A DNA stretch of 17,316 nucleotides. Origin: Anaerolineae bacterium. GTDB lineage: Bacteria > Chloroflexota > Anaerolineae > 4572-78 > J111. Positions 7,081-14,229 of this stretch are shown in pieces. Both the position numbers and the translations under genes were made by a program. A model generated the notes under the pieces. That model searched no databases and was not told where the DNA came from. It worked only from the letters and a program-made list of their open reading frames with translations. Location of the stretch: NCBI GenBank assembly GCA_020433835.1, contig JAGRBY010000086.1, positions 1 through 17,316 of the forward strand. Direction: 5' to 3'. Numbering within the stretch: position 1 is the stretch's first letter; every line of letters starts with the position of its first letter.

Positions 7081-7723
7081 TTAAGTTTGATAAATAGAGT
7101 CCCATTTTTTCGATGACGTCATTATCAATGGGGTCTTTGTTTTCAAGAAGGGGTTCATCATGGGCGATGAAAAAGTCGATCTGTTCAACGTGCAGAAACC
7201 CGTCACCGGGAACACGAGGTAGTTCGGCGTTAACTTGGGCTATAATGTAGCCGGCATTTTCGAGAGCGGCTTTGGTAATATCAACACTGACGCCCAAATT
7301 AACAAAGCCATGTTCATCAGGCAGCGTTGTTTGGATAAGGGCGACATCAATTGGCACCAGTTTGCGATGGAAAAGATTGGGTGTTTGTGACAAAAAAATG
7401 GGTGTATAGTCAGCCATCCCTGAGTTAACAGCTTCGCGCGTACTTTCTGAGATAAAAAAGGAATTATGGCGAAAGTTGGAACGAAATTTATCGTCTGTAT
7501 AAGGAGCAACGCCTAACGTCCACATATGGAATACTTCAACATCATAAAAAGCCGAACGATTTCGCTCTACATAATTTACCAGAGCCTGAACCAAGTATTG
7601 GGGCTGTCCACACCCGGTGCTAATAAAAAGCGTATCACCACGGCGAATATTCTTAAATGCTTTTCCTTCAGGTCCAAATTTTTTAGGGTATTTTTCTTTT
7701 AAAGCGGCCAGATTTTGGGGCAT
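7013..7723 (-). CDS. Acetyl-CoA hydrolase/transferase, N-terminal fragment
   Basis: This 236-codon frame carries the first domain of the acetyl-CoA hydrolase/CoA-transferase family, which moves CoA between acyl groups such as acetate, butyrate or 4-hydroxybutyrate. The order of motifs fits: an N-terminal helical start (MPQNLAALKEKYPKKF), a glycine-rich GDTLFISTGCGQPQYLV segment, DVALIQTTLPDEHGFVNLGVS near residues 126-146, and EDGDTIQVGYGS near 216-227. After G-S the frame leaves the family sequence and ends with a nine-residue tail (TQRNFALFV). An AGGAG ribosome site lies before the ATG on the - strand. The fragment overlaps the downstream frame by 68 bases. Alone it lacks the probable catalytic glutamate and should be inactive, so read it with 5821-7080. 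Confidence 0.8.
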   Translation of the reverse strand: MPQNLAALKEKYPKKFGPEGKAFKNIRRGDTLFISTGCGQPQYLVQALVNYVERNRSAFYDVEVFHMWTLGVAPYTDDKFRSNFRHNSFFISESTREAVNSGMADYTPIFLSQTPNLFHRKLVPIDVALIQTTLPDEHGFVNLGVSVDITKAALENAGYIIAQVNAELPRVPGDGFLHVEQIDFFIAHDEPLLENKDPIDNDVIEKMGLYLSNLIEDGDTIQVGYGSTQRNFALFV

Positions 7724-7943
7724 CGGTACAGTCTCCTAGCGTAATTTGAGAGGATCTATTTGGTTATAAGTTAGTGTAACTCTTTTTGTAGTAATTATGC
7801 AAAAAAAGCCACAAAAAGGTGAAGAGAAATGTCAGTAAAGGGGCTTTCTAAGGAGAGGCTGACCGTGTAAACTTACAAAGCGCGGTTGCCAAGATGGGCC
7901 GGCTGGGGCATAATTCTGGATATTACTTTATTTCATTAATCGA

Positions 7944-7972
7944 TGTGTAAAAATAGTACAAGAATGTACACA
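7944..7972. promoter_or_regulatory. Nested inverted repeats before the small ORF
   Basis: TGTGTA (7944-7949) pairs with TACACA (7967-7972), and inside it GTAC (7956-7959) pairs with GTAC (7966-7969); the two share bases at the right end. They lie 22 bases before the preferred start at 7995, in an otherwise featureless A+T-rich spacer (7724-7994). This could be an operator or a leader hairpin. The rest of the spacer shows no clear promoter or RNA gene. Confidence 0.3.
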
Positions 7973-7994
7973 ATGGTTTATGGGTAGGTGCGTA

Positions 7995-8213
7995 ATGACC
8001 TCTCCAATTTTTCATCCCTTTGTCAAGCGATTTGTGGTTCAAGTCAAAACAACGAAAGACGACTTTTGGCAAAATGGTGAAGCGTTTGGTTCACTTGATG
8101 CAGCTGAACGGTATCTTCATCATGTGCTTAAAACAAGCCCCCATCTTAGCGCGGGCCGCATATTCGATCAAGTAAGTGGTCAGGCCGGTAATGTAATCTA
8201 TGCTTCTCAATAA
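7995..8213 (+). CDS. Small hypothetical protein
   Basis: I do not recognise this 72-residue protein. The reading frame opens at ATG 7980, but ATG 7995 is preferred because TAGGTG (7984-7989) then sits at ribosome-site distance; the longer form adds only MGRCV. The sequence is mixed alpha/beta in character: a strand-like FVVQVKTT near residues 12-19, an aromatic DDFWQNGEAFGS turn, and a helix (LDAAERYLHHVLKTS). There is no signal peptide, membrane segment or metal site. The stop lies only 7 bases from the stop of the converging cyclase gene, which is tight packing typical of real genes. Function is unknown. The cyclase gene runs on the opposite strand and is not in its operon. Confidence 0.55.
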   Translation: MTSPIFHPFVKRFVVQVKTTKDDFWQNGEAFGSLDAAERYLHHVLKTSPHLSAGRIFDQVSGQAGNVIYASQ

Positions 8214-8220
8214 CGTGCGG

Positions 8221-11200
8221 CTAGAGGATAGCGTTGAAGTCGATAGTAATTTCCTGACATATCCGTTTGATCTGTTCAATTTTGCCCAGCATACCGGCAT
8301 CGAGCGCCTGCCTTTTTGCCGCTGATAGTTTTTTTAATCCTTCTTTTTGTCGACCTGAAATATATAAGTAGTGGCCATAAGCACAAAGGGCCGGAACGAG
8401 CGTTAACAAATAGGGTCTGCTTTCGGTCGTGGCGGCATGGATAGCATAGGTAAAGAAGGCTTCCGGTTGGGGGGCAATCTTTGTTTGTTCCGTTATCTGG
8501 TCGATAAGGTTTTGTATTTGGGCTGTTTCAACATCGCTCATTTGATCTTGTATTGTGAGGGATGGCTGGTTATTGCACCTTTGTAGCTGCCCCAGAATCA
8601 TGCCTACCACAACATGGGCGCGGCCCGATTCGGTATCACGCCCTACTTGCGTGATATTTTTGAAGTGTTGCAGCGCGATATCTAGGGCTTCCATCGTTTT
8701 GTTTAAACTGGCATAGGCGCTGGCCAGATAAGGTTCGCTCTGGCTTAGAAGGCCATCCCCTCCTGTGACGGCTCTTTTTTCGAGAGCCTCTAGCAAACAA
8801 GCAATTGCTTTTTCGTGCTGACCGGCCGAATGGTAAAGGTGACCGGTAAAGTGCAATGATAAGAAGACACCCACGCGGTCACTGATTTCGGTGGCCTCTT
8901 CAAAAACTTGTTGAAAATAATGTAAGGCTTGGTCGTAGTCGCCGATAAAGTGATAAACCAAACCGGCGTTAAACATGGGGTGGATCATCTCGCGTTTGTC
9001 ACCCAACTTTTTAAAGATGGGAATCGATTGGAGTAAGCTGGGTAATGCCAAGTCAGGTTCATCACGCATAGCGTGAACCGCTCCAATACCGGCCATCGCC
9101 ATAGCCGCGCCGTGTTCATCGCCTTGCTCCTGGGCCAGTTCCAGCGCTTTTTGATTAAATTCTAAAGCCCGATCCGGCTCAAGGTCATACATATAATTGC
9201 GTGCCATCGTAATGAAACAGGTGAATAGCGTTTCCTTGTCATCCAGCGTTTCTGAAATTTTTTGGGCTTTCTGTAAATAGACTAAGGCTTGATGGTATGC
9301 TCCTTTCATGAGCAAGACATCGCCTAAAACCACGTTTAACTGAGCCTCTTGTTGTGTATTGACAAAACCATTTAGTTTATCTAAGCCTTGCTGTAGCTTT
9401 TCAAGCGCTAAATCCCACTGACCAAGAAGATTGAGAATTTCTCCCTGTTTACTGTAAATCACCATTTCTTTGGTTCGACTAATGTGATATTTCAACAAAC
9501 GATCATAAAAATCCAGCGCTTCTTCGTTTTGGTAATTGGCCCGAGCTTGCTCGGCGGCTTGCTCAAGATAGAGTATCGATTTTTCTTCTAATTCTGCCTG
9601 TTCGTAATGGTAAGCTAACGCCGTATAGTGACGCGATAGGTCGGCAGCGTACAGACTTTCCAGGGCTTCTGCACCCTGCTTGTGTATGGTTTTTAACTGG
9701 CTACGTACTTGCATCGAGTAGGCCGAATCGCGCAGTAGGGCATGTCTGAACTGATATCGATCTTTTGTTAGGTTGACCCAAATTTGTTCTGCTTCCGCTT
9801 TCTCAAGCTGTTGTTCCAAATCGTGGTCGGCCGGCAAAATTTTCGACAGCACTTGCACATCAAATTCTGCTCCCAAAACCGAGGCCACTTGCACCACATG
9901 TTTAACCGGCTGCGGCAGTCGATCTAAGCGCGATACCAGCACCGCTCGAATAGTGGTTGGCACATCTTCAGCCTGAAGTGGATTGAGATAGTAGTAGGCT
10001 TGCCCCCGGTACCTGCGCTCTGCTAATGCACCGCGCTCCTTTAAATCTAAAACAAGCTGCTTGATGAAGAAGGGATTACCGTGACTTTTTTCGGCCAAAA
10101 AATTACCGAAACGGTCTGAAATTTTTCCTTCCAAAATGATTTCGGCGAATGATTTGCCATCATTTTGAGAAAAATAGGTTAACTCAAGGTTATGTTGGGG
10201 GATATCATCATCAAGCGGCAAAGTGAGTTTGGTTCCATCATCACCATATCGGGTGGCGCATACAATGGCAATGGAGTATTGGTCGATATTACGCGTTAGC
10301 TGCGTAACCATCTCTTTCGATTGCGGATCGAGCCAGTGGGCATCTTCTAACTCAATAACTACCGGGCAATGCAAACTCTCCGCTTTGATCACATTTTTGA
10401 TGGCCCGCAGCGTGTTTTCAAAACGGAGTTTTGGATCCGACTGCTCATACGGTGAGTCCGGCCAATATAAATCGACCAACGCGCCCAGATAAGATGAAAA
10501 CTGCTCTAACTCCTCTCGTAAGGTTTGATCGGAACAGTTTTCAACCAGGCGATCCAGGATTTTATGGAAAAGGGTTTTATTTTGCGGGTCGATGTTCCCA
10601 TCTGACTGCTGAAAATAAGAACGCAGCCAATAGCGGAAAGGGTTTAAGGGTTGGCGCAAAATTTCATTGGCCGGACAGTGAAACCAGCTAACCTCGCTTT
10701 TTTGTGTAAGGGGCGATGATGTCGGCGGGTTGGTATCGAATTCTGCTTCGGTCAGGCGTCGATGCAGTTCATAGACAAGGCGGCTCTTACCGATGCCCGC
10801 TTCACCGTGAATGGTCAGCACACCGGCAAACTGCCCCTCAAAAATGGGTGCGATAGCCGCTATTAACTCGGCCAATTCAGCCTCACGTCCAATAATGTGG
10901 GTTTCGTCCTCATACTTCGAAAGATTGGCTGTCTCTCGCCGCCCTTTAAGCTGATATACGGCCATCGGGTCGGCAAAACCCTTAAAATCCAATTCACCTA
11001 CAAACTCAGTGATAAAATCACCACCGGCCAGGCGGGCCATCTCTTCATCGAGCCAAATGGTTTGCCAGGGAGCGTGGGTCATCTGGCGGGCAGCAAGATT
11101 GATGCCGCGTCCATAGCAAGTGTACTCTTCGCGCAAGTTCGAGCCGATAAAACCGGCGTGCGAGATGCGATACGTTACGCCGGCTCGCATGGGCGTTGCA

Positions 11201-12156
11201 ATCGCGGCCTGGAGGTTGAGCAGAAAATTGAGCGAGCGCTCGATATCTGTCTCATAGGCAATCGGTGCTCCCCAAAATAACAAAAGGTGACACCCTTTAT
11301 CGCCAAAATCAACTCGATTGAGATAGCCCCCATACTGCTGCTGCAATTGGAAAACGATGTGCATAATGGCGGCCAACTGTTCGTGCGTTTCTACCGTTTG
11401 CAGATTGATGAAAACATTAAGCGCATGGCGAAACTCACCAGGAGCGGTTTGTTGTACAAGCGTTGCGGGGTTGAATGCGGACGCTTGCTCGACAGTAACG
11501 GGCGGAAGATTGATTGGAGCAGCTTCCGGCAGTGGCTCTAAAAACGCTATCATCTTCACGAAATGGGCGTTATTGTTGAGCGGTTCGACGGTAACAGCCG
11601 TCTCCAGCCGGTGATAGAGCCTTTGACTCAGAATAATTTCATTTCCCAACGCAAAGTGCTCGGCCTGGACGCAGCCCTCAATAGCTGATCCTTTGAAATA
11701 GTAGGCATTTTGCTGTTTGGCCCCGGAAACAATACCCCATTCGACCAGCCCTTCAGCCAAACCAATTTTGGCCGTAAAATCAAATGTTCCATATGGCGTA
11801 ACTTGGCTGGGAGCCGCTACCATTTGCTGCTGAATGGCCTGCGCTGCGGCTAAAGCGTGGCGATAGGATTGTGCTGTGTCGCCATCGCCTTCAACGGGAA
11901 ATAAAGCGGTAACGGCGTCGCCGGCGCACGTGCAGATAAAACCGCCGTGGCTGTAAATGCTATCGGCCAGAGGAAAAAAGATAGCCCGCATAACTCGGGC
12001 TAACTCTTCTACGCCATATTGATCATACTGCATCAACGTTTCCGTAACTGTGGTAAAACCGGAAATATCTACAAACAGCCCCACAGCCGAAAAATTTCCC
12101 TGAAAAATTTTTTCTTTTAATTTTCCAATAACAAAGTGTGGCGTTAGATGATGCAT
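8221..12156 (-). CDS. Class III adenylate/guanylate cyclase-STAND ATPase-TPR protein
   Basis: This 1311-residue multidomain signalling protein has four parts. (1) Cyclase domain 1 (about 20-200) with LFVDISGF (D30) and CAGDAVTALF (D80), the two metal aspartates. (2) A second, degenerate cyclase domain (about 240-410) with FINLQ in place of the first metal Asp. (3) An AAA_16/STAND ATPase with Walker A GEAGIGKS (451-458) and Walker B VVIELEDAHW (599-608). (4) TPR-like helical repeats from about 842 to 1207. The frame extends to ATG 12255, but the extra 33 residues are not family-like. ATG 12156 has GGGGGA just before it and opens directly into MHHLTPHFVIGKLKEK. The domain order suggests ligand or partner binding by the TPRs, ATP-driven switching, and cyclic-nucleotide output or simple nucleotide sensing. 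Cyclase activity is not certain. No membrane segment is visible. Confidence 0.88.
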   Translation of the reverse strand: MHHLTPHFVIGKLKEKIFQGNFSAVGLFVDISGFTTVTETLMQYDQYGVEELARVMRAIFFPLADSIYSHGGFICTCAGDAVTALFPVEGDGDTAQSYRHALAAAQAIQQQMVAAPSQVTPYGTFDFTAKIGLAEGLVEWGIVSGAKQQNAYYFKGSAIEGCVQAEHFALGNEIILSQRLYHRLETAVTVEPLNNNAHFVKMIAFLEPLPEAAPINLPPVTVEQASAFNPATLVQQTAPGEFRHALNVFINLQTVETHEQLAAIMHIVFQLQQQYGGYLNRVDFGDKGCHLLLFWGAPIAYETDIERSLNFLLNLQAAIATPMRAGVTYRISHAGFIGSNLREEYTCYGRGINLAARQMTHAPWQTIWLDEEMARLAGGDFITEFVGELDFKGFADPMAVYQLKGRRETANLSKYEDETHIIGREAELAELIAAIAPIFEGQFAGVLTIHGEAGIGKSRLVYELHRRLTEAEFDTNPPTSSPLTQKSEVSWFHCPANEILRQPLNPFRYWLRSYFQQSDGNIDPQNKTLFHKILDRLVENCSDQTLREELEQFSSYLGALVDLYWPDSPYEQSDPKLRFENTLRAIKNVIKAESLHCPVVIELEDAHWLDPQSKEMVTQLTRNIDQYSIAIVCATRYGDDGTKLTLPLDDDIPQHNLELTYFSQNDGKSFAEIILEGKISDRFGNFLAEKSHGNPFFIKQLVLDLKERGALAERRYRGQAYYYLNPLQAEDVPTTIRAVLVSRLDRLPQPVKHVVQVASVLGAEFDVQVLSKILPADHDLEQQLEKAEAEQIWVNLTKDRYQFRHALLRDSAYSMQVRSQLKTIHKQGAEALESLYAADLSRHYTALAYHYEQAELEEKSILYLEQAAEQARANYQNEEALDFYDRLLKYHISRTKEMVIYSKQGEILNLLGQWDLALEKLQQGLDKLNGFVNTQQEAQLNVVLGDVLLMKGAYHQALVYLQKAQKISETLDDKETLFTCFITMARNYMYDLEPDRALEFNQKALELAQEQGDEHGAAMAMAGIGAVHAMRDEPDLALPSLLQSIPIFKKLGDKREMIHPMFNAGLVYHFIGDYDQALHYFQQVFEEATEISDRVGVFLSLHFTGHLYHSAGQHEKAIACLLEALEKRAVTGGDGLLSQSEPYLASAYASLNKTMEALDIALQHFKNITQVGRDTESGRAHVVVGMILGQLQRCNNQPSLTIQDQMSDVETAQIQNLIDQITEQTKIAPQPEAFFTYAIHAATTESRPYLLTLVPALCAYGHYLYISGRQKEGLKKLSAAKRQALDAGMLGKIEQIKRICQEITIDFNAIL

Positions 12157-12185
12157 CGTTCCCCCAGTATGCCTTGCTAAAGACG

Positions 12186-12199
12186 ATTGCGCAATTGCG
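12186..12199. promoter_or_regulatory. Overlapping palindromes in the cyclase leader
   Basis: Two perfect 10-bp palindromes overlap: ATTGCGCAAT (12186-12195) and CGCAATTGCG (12190-12199). They lie 30-43 bases upstream of the preferred cyclase start on the - strand. They may be a dimeric regulator site, though short palindromes also occur by chance. They also favour this stretch being leader rather than coding sequence. Confidence 0.3.
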
Positions 12200-12385
12200 T
12201 GTAGGGATCTTTTTAGCAGATGACAAGATAGGTGACGGGCATTAAATCGTGGCAATGATTAACGCTTTATGTACGATGTGAGCGGTGGTAACGTAACCCA
12301 ACAAAAGCCGGTAAATCGCCTGACAAAGGTAAATGATAGGCTATTCTGTTTTTGTAAAATCGAGAAATCAGCCAGGTTGTGAGTT

Positions 12386-12418
12386 GCAGTAGATTTTCTT
12401 AACAAAAGTCTACACTGC
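12386..12418. repeat. Imperfect hairpin after the peptidase gene
   Basis: GCAGTAGATTTT pairs with AAAAGTCTACACTGC, leaving a 1-base and a 2-base bulge, around CTTAAC. It lies 23 bases after the S8 peptidase stop on the - strand, where an operon end is expected. No U-tract follows, so it is at best a weak terminator or a 3'-end stabiliser. The remaining bases from 12200 to 12385 hold nothing else that I can support. Confidence 0.35.
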
Positions 12419-12441
12419 TTTGGGGGCTATTGTAAATAGGA

Positions 12442-14202
12442 TTATAGTTTTAACATATCTAATAAACCATATCCCCATAGTGGGTCAAAGGTACCAGTGG
12501 CCTGATGAGGAACGGTACTTTTGGCTTTGAGGAACGCCTTAAATTGGGTATGGGTCAGCGCCGGATTTTTTTCCAGCATCAAGGCCGCCACGCCGGTCAT
12601 AAGCGCAGCCGACATACTGGTCCCAAATTGAATAACATGCTGATCGTCAATAATCAAGGTGTCAGGGTGGGGCGATCCGGCTGCCATCGTCGAGACGATC
12701 CACTCCCCCGGCACCGTTACATCCGGCTTGAGGCCGCCGGTACGCAGCGGCCCAGCACTACTCGATGGCGAGATAGCGTCAAGCGTTCCCTCATGATGAT
12801 GCGCTTGCCCACTTCGATCGGTCCAGCCGGTTTTGGAAATAGACGATGCCACCGTTACCGCGCTGGCCGACGCCCCTGGTGAGCCAATCTTAATGCCGTG
12901 ATCGACGTTATCTAAAAAGCTGACCACCAACTTGCGGTTATCATCAACCGACCAGACATCGACCACCCCTTGCCGGATAGCCCGGCCCCGCAGCAGCAGC
13001 CGCCAGACACCCGGCGTTACCGGCTGTCCGGCCGATTTAGGCTCCATCGTAATCACAAAATTGTGATCGCCGTTGACAGGATTAGGCCCAGGCGTAAAAA
13101 TCTTAAGCACACCTTCCGGCAAAAGATAACTGTCCATCGGCATGCCGCTGGTGATAACCGGTTGATACCGGGTTCGGTAGCCGCTGGGCGACTCGACCGA
13201 AACATCGATTTGATCCTGGCCGGAGTACCAGCCGTTGATCACGGCGATAGTAATGGCCTGGGGATTATCGGGATCGTGCTGCGCGGACGGCACTTCAAAG
13301 CGAACGGTTTTTTCCTCGCTCTGGCCAACGCTCAGACGGGCGTGGATAGCCTGCTCGCCCTCATTTCCGGCCGAGCAGCACACAATGCGCCCCAGGCGCG
13401 GCAGGCCATTGTAGTTGAGCAGCTCGTTGATGGTCAGGCTGAGGTCATCGGTGCCGTCATGGGGATCGTCATGCCCGCCCAGGCTGATGTTAATCACAAC
13501 CGGACGCTGGAGTTCAGCGGCAACGTCAAAAATATAGCGAACGCCATCGCTGATATGGCCGCCACCAAAATCGCTTTTAACCACCACAAATTCGGCTTTA
13601 GGGGCGATGCCCATAAAAGCGGCATCGTCACCACCCGCAATTCCGGCCATGTGCGAGCCGTGGCCGTACTCATCTTTCGAGTCGGTCAGGGGGCTTAACT
13701 CGCGCCCGTAGGCTACCTGGCTGCGGGGCAGTGTTTGGTCCCAAATGCGCAAAATCCGGCCGGCGAAAGCAGGATGGGCGGTGTCGATGCCGCTGTCGAT
13801 GATGCCGATGATCACGCCTTGCCCGGTCAATCCGGTTTGGGTACGAAACGCCGGTAGATGAATACGTTCAACGGCCTTATCAAGCGTCCGTTTCAACAGG
13901 CTCGATGGCGTAATCCGCTGCACCGCTGCCTCTTCCGACAGGCGATCGAGCTTTTCAATCGGTAAGATGGCGGTCCGCTGCCGACCGGTAGTCTGGTTAA
14001 TTTCAATGCCTTCGCGCAGCAAGTGATCGAGGCTCGCGTTTTCGTCGCAGGTGATGAAAACGACAATCCGTGCCGGTTTACTGTTGTCTGGGGACGTTAC
14101 GACATTCATAGCTGGTGTATGTTTATCCAGCCCGGCATGCTGCTGTTTTTGGTAATCGTCATAAACAGCCAGCAGTGCCGGAGCAATTTTTTGATAGTTC
14201 AT
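12442..14202 (-). CDS. S8 subtilisin-like serine peptidase with inserted domain
   Basis: This 586-residue protein is a serine endopeptidase of family S8. The catalytic triad is visible: D136 (IGIIDSGID), H181 (EYGHGSHMAG) and S529 (FGTSMSAALM), with N280 (CCSAGNEG) as the oxyanion asparagine. Residues 1-115 form an N-terminal region that may be an inhibitory propeptide (RIVVFITCDENASLDHLL). No Sec signal or membrane segment is visible, so it probably acts in the cytoplasm. N280 and S529 are 249 residues apart, against about 66 in subtilisin BPN', so roughly 180 residues are inserted; the beta-rich character (about 290-435) recalls the jelly-roll insert of Csp-type clostridial subtilases. It starts 27 bases after the DyP stop and is probably the last gene of that operon. 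No good ribosome site was found. Confidence 0.92.
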   Translation of the reverse strand: MNYQKIAPALLAVYDDYQKQQHAGLDKHTPAMNVVTSPDNSKPARIVVFITCDENASLDHLLREGIEINQTTGRQRTAILPIEKLDRLSEEAAVQRITPSSLLKRTLDKAVERIHLPAFRTQTGLTGQGVIIGIIDSGIDTAHPAFAGRILRIWDQTLPRSQVAYGRELSPLTDSKDEYGHGSHMAGIAGGDDAAFMGIAPKAEFVVVKSDFGGGHISDGVRYIFDVAAELQRPVVINISLGGHDDPHDGTDDLSLTINELLNYNGLPRLGRIVCCSAGNEGEQAIHARLSVGQSEEKTVRFEVPSAQHDPDNPQAITIAVINGWYSGQDQIDVSVESPSGYRTRYQPVITSGMPMDSYLLPEGVLKIFTPGPNPVNGDHNFVITMEPKSAGQPVTPGVWRLLLRGRAIRQGVVDVWSVDDNRKLVVSFLDNVDHGIKIGSPGASASAVTVASSISKTGWTDRSGQAHHHEGTLDAISPSSSAGPLRTGGLKPDVTVPGEWIVSTMAAGSPHPDTLIIDDQHVIQFGTSMSAALMTGVAALMLEKNPALTHTQFKAFLKAKSTVPHQATGTFDPLWGYGLLDMLKL

Positions 14203-14229
14203 CGGGCGTCACTTTCTTTCATGAACGGC

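Larger units (their letters stand above)
5821..7723 (-). pseudogene. Acetyl-CoA hydrolase/transferase-GNAT fusion, disrupted by a frameshift
   Basis: Read together, the two - strand frames form one gene of about 634 codons. The N-terminal CoA-transferase half runs from 7723 to about 7043 (last family-like residues DTIQVGYGS). The family sequence then resumes one frame over at 7041 (PNAILPYLSEKKHLGIHTE). One leftover base at 7042, or two lost bases, explains the break. No other stop interrupts either part. This is therefore a very recent lesion, a sequencing or assembly error, or less likely a recoded site. The two parts are listed separately below. Confidence 0.75.

Noticed and set aside
10897..11280. 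A 127-codon + strand frame opposite the cyclase gene
   Set aside because: It lies antisense to intact cyclase and ATPase domains, with no ribosome site or recognisable motif.
12970..13698. A 242-codon + strand open frame inside the peptidase gene
   Set aside because: It is antisense to the conserved S8 triad region, has low-complexity Arg/His-rich content and lacks a ribosome site. It is a shadow of G+C-rich coding sequence.
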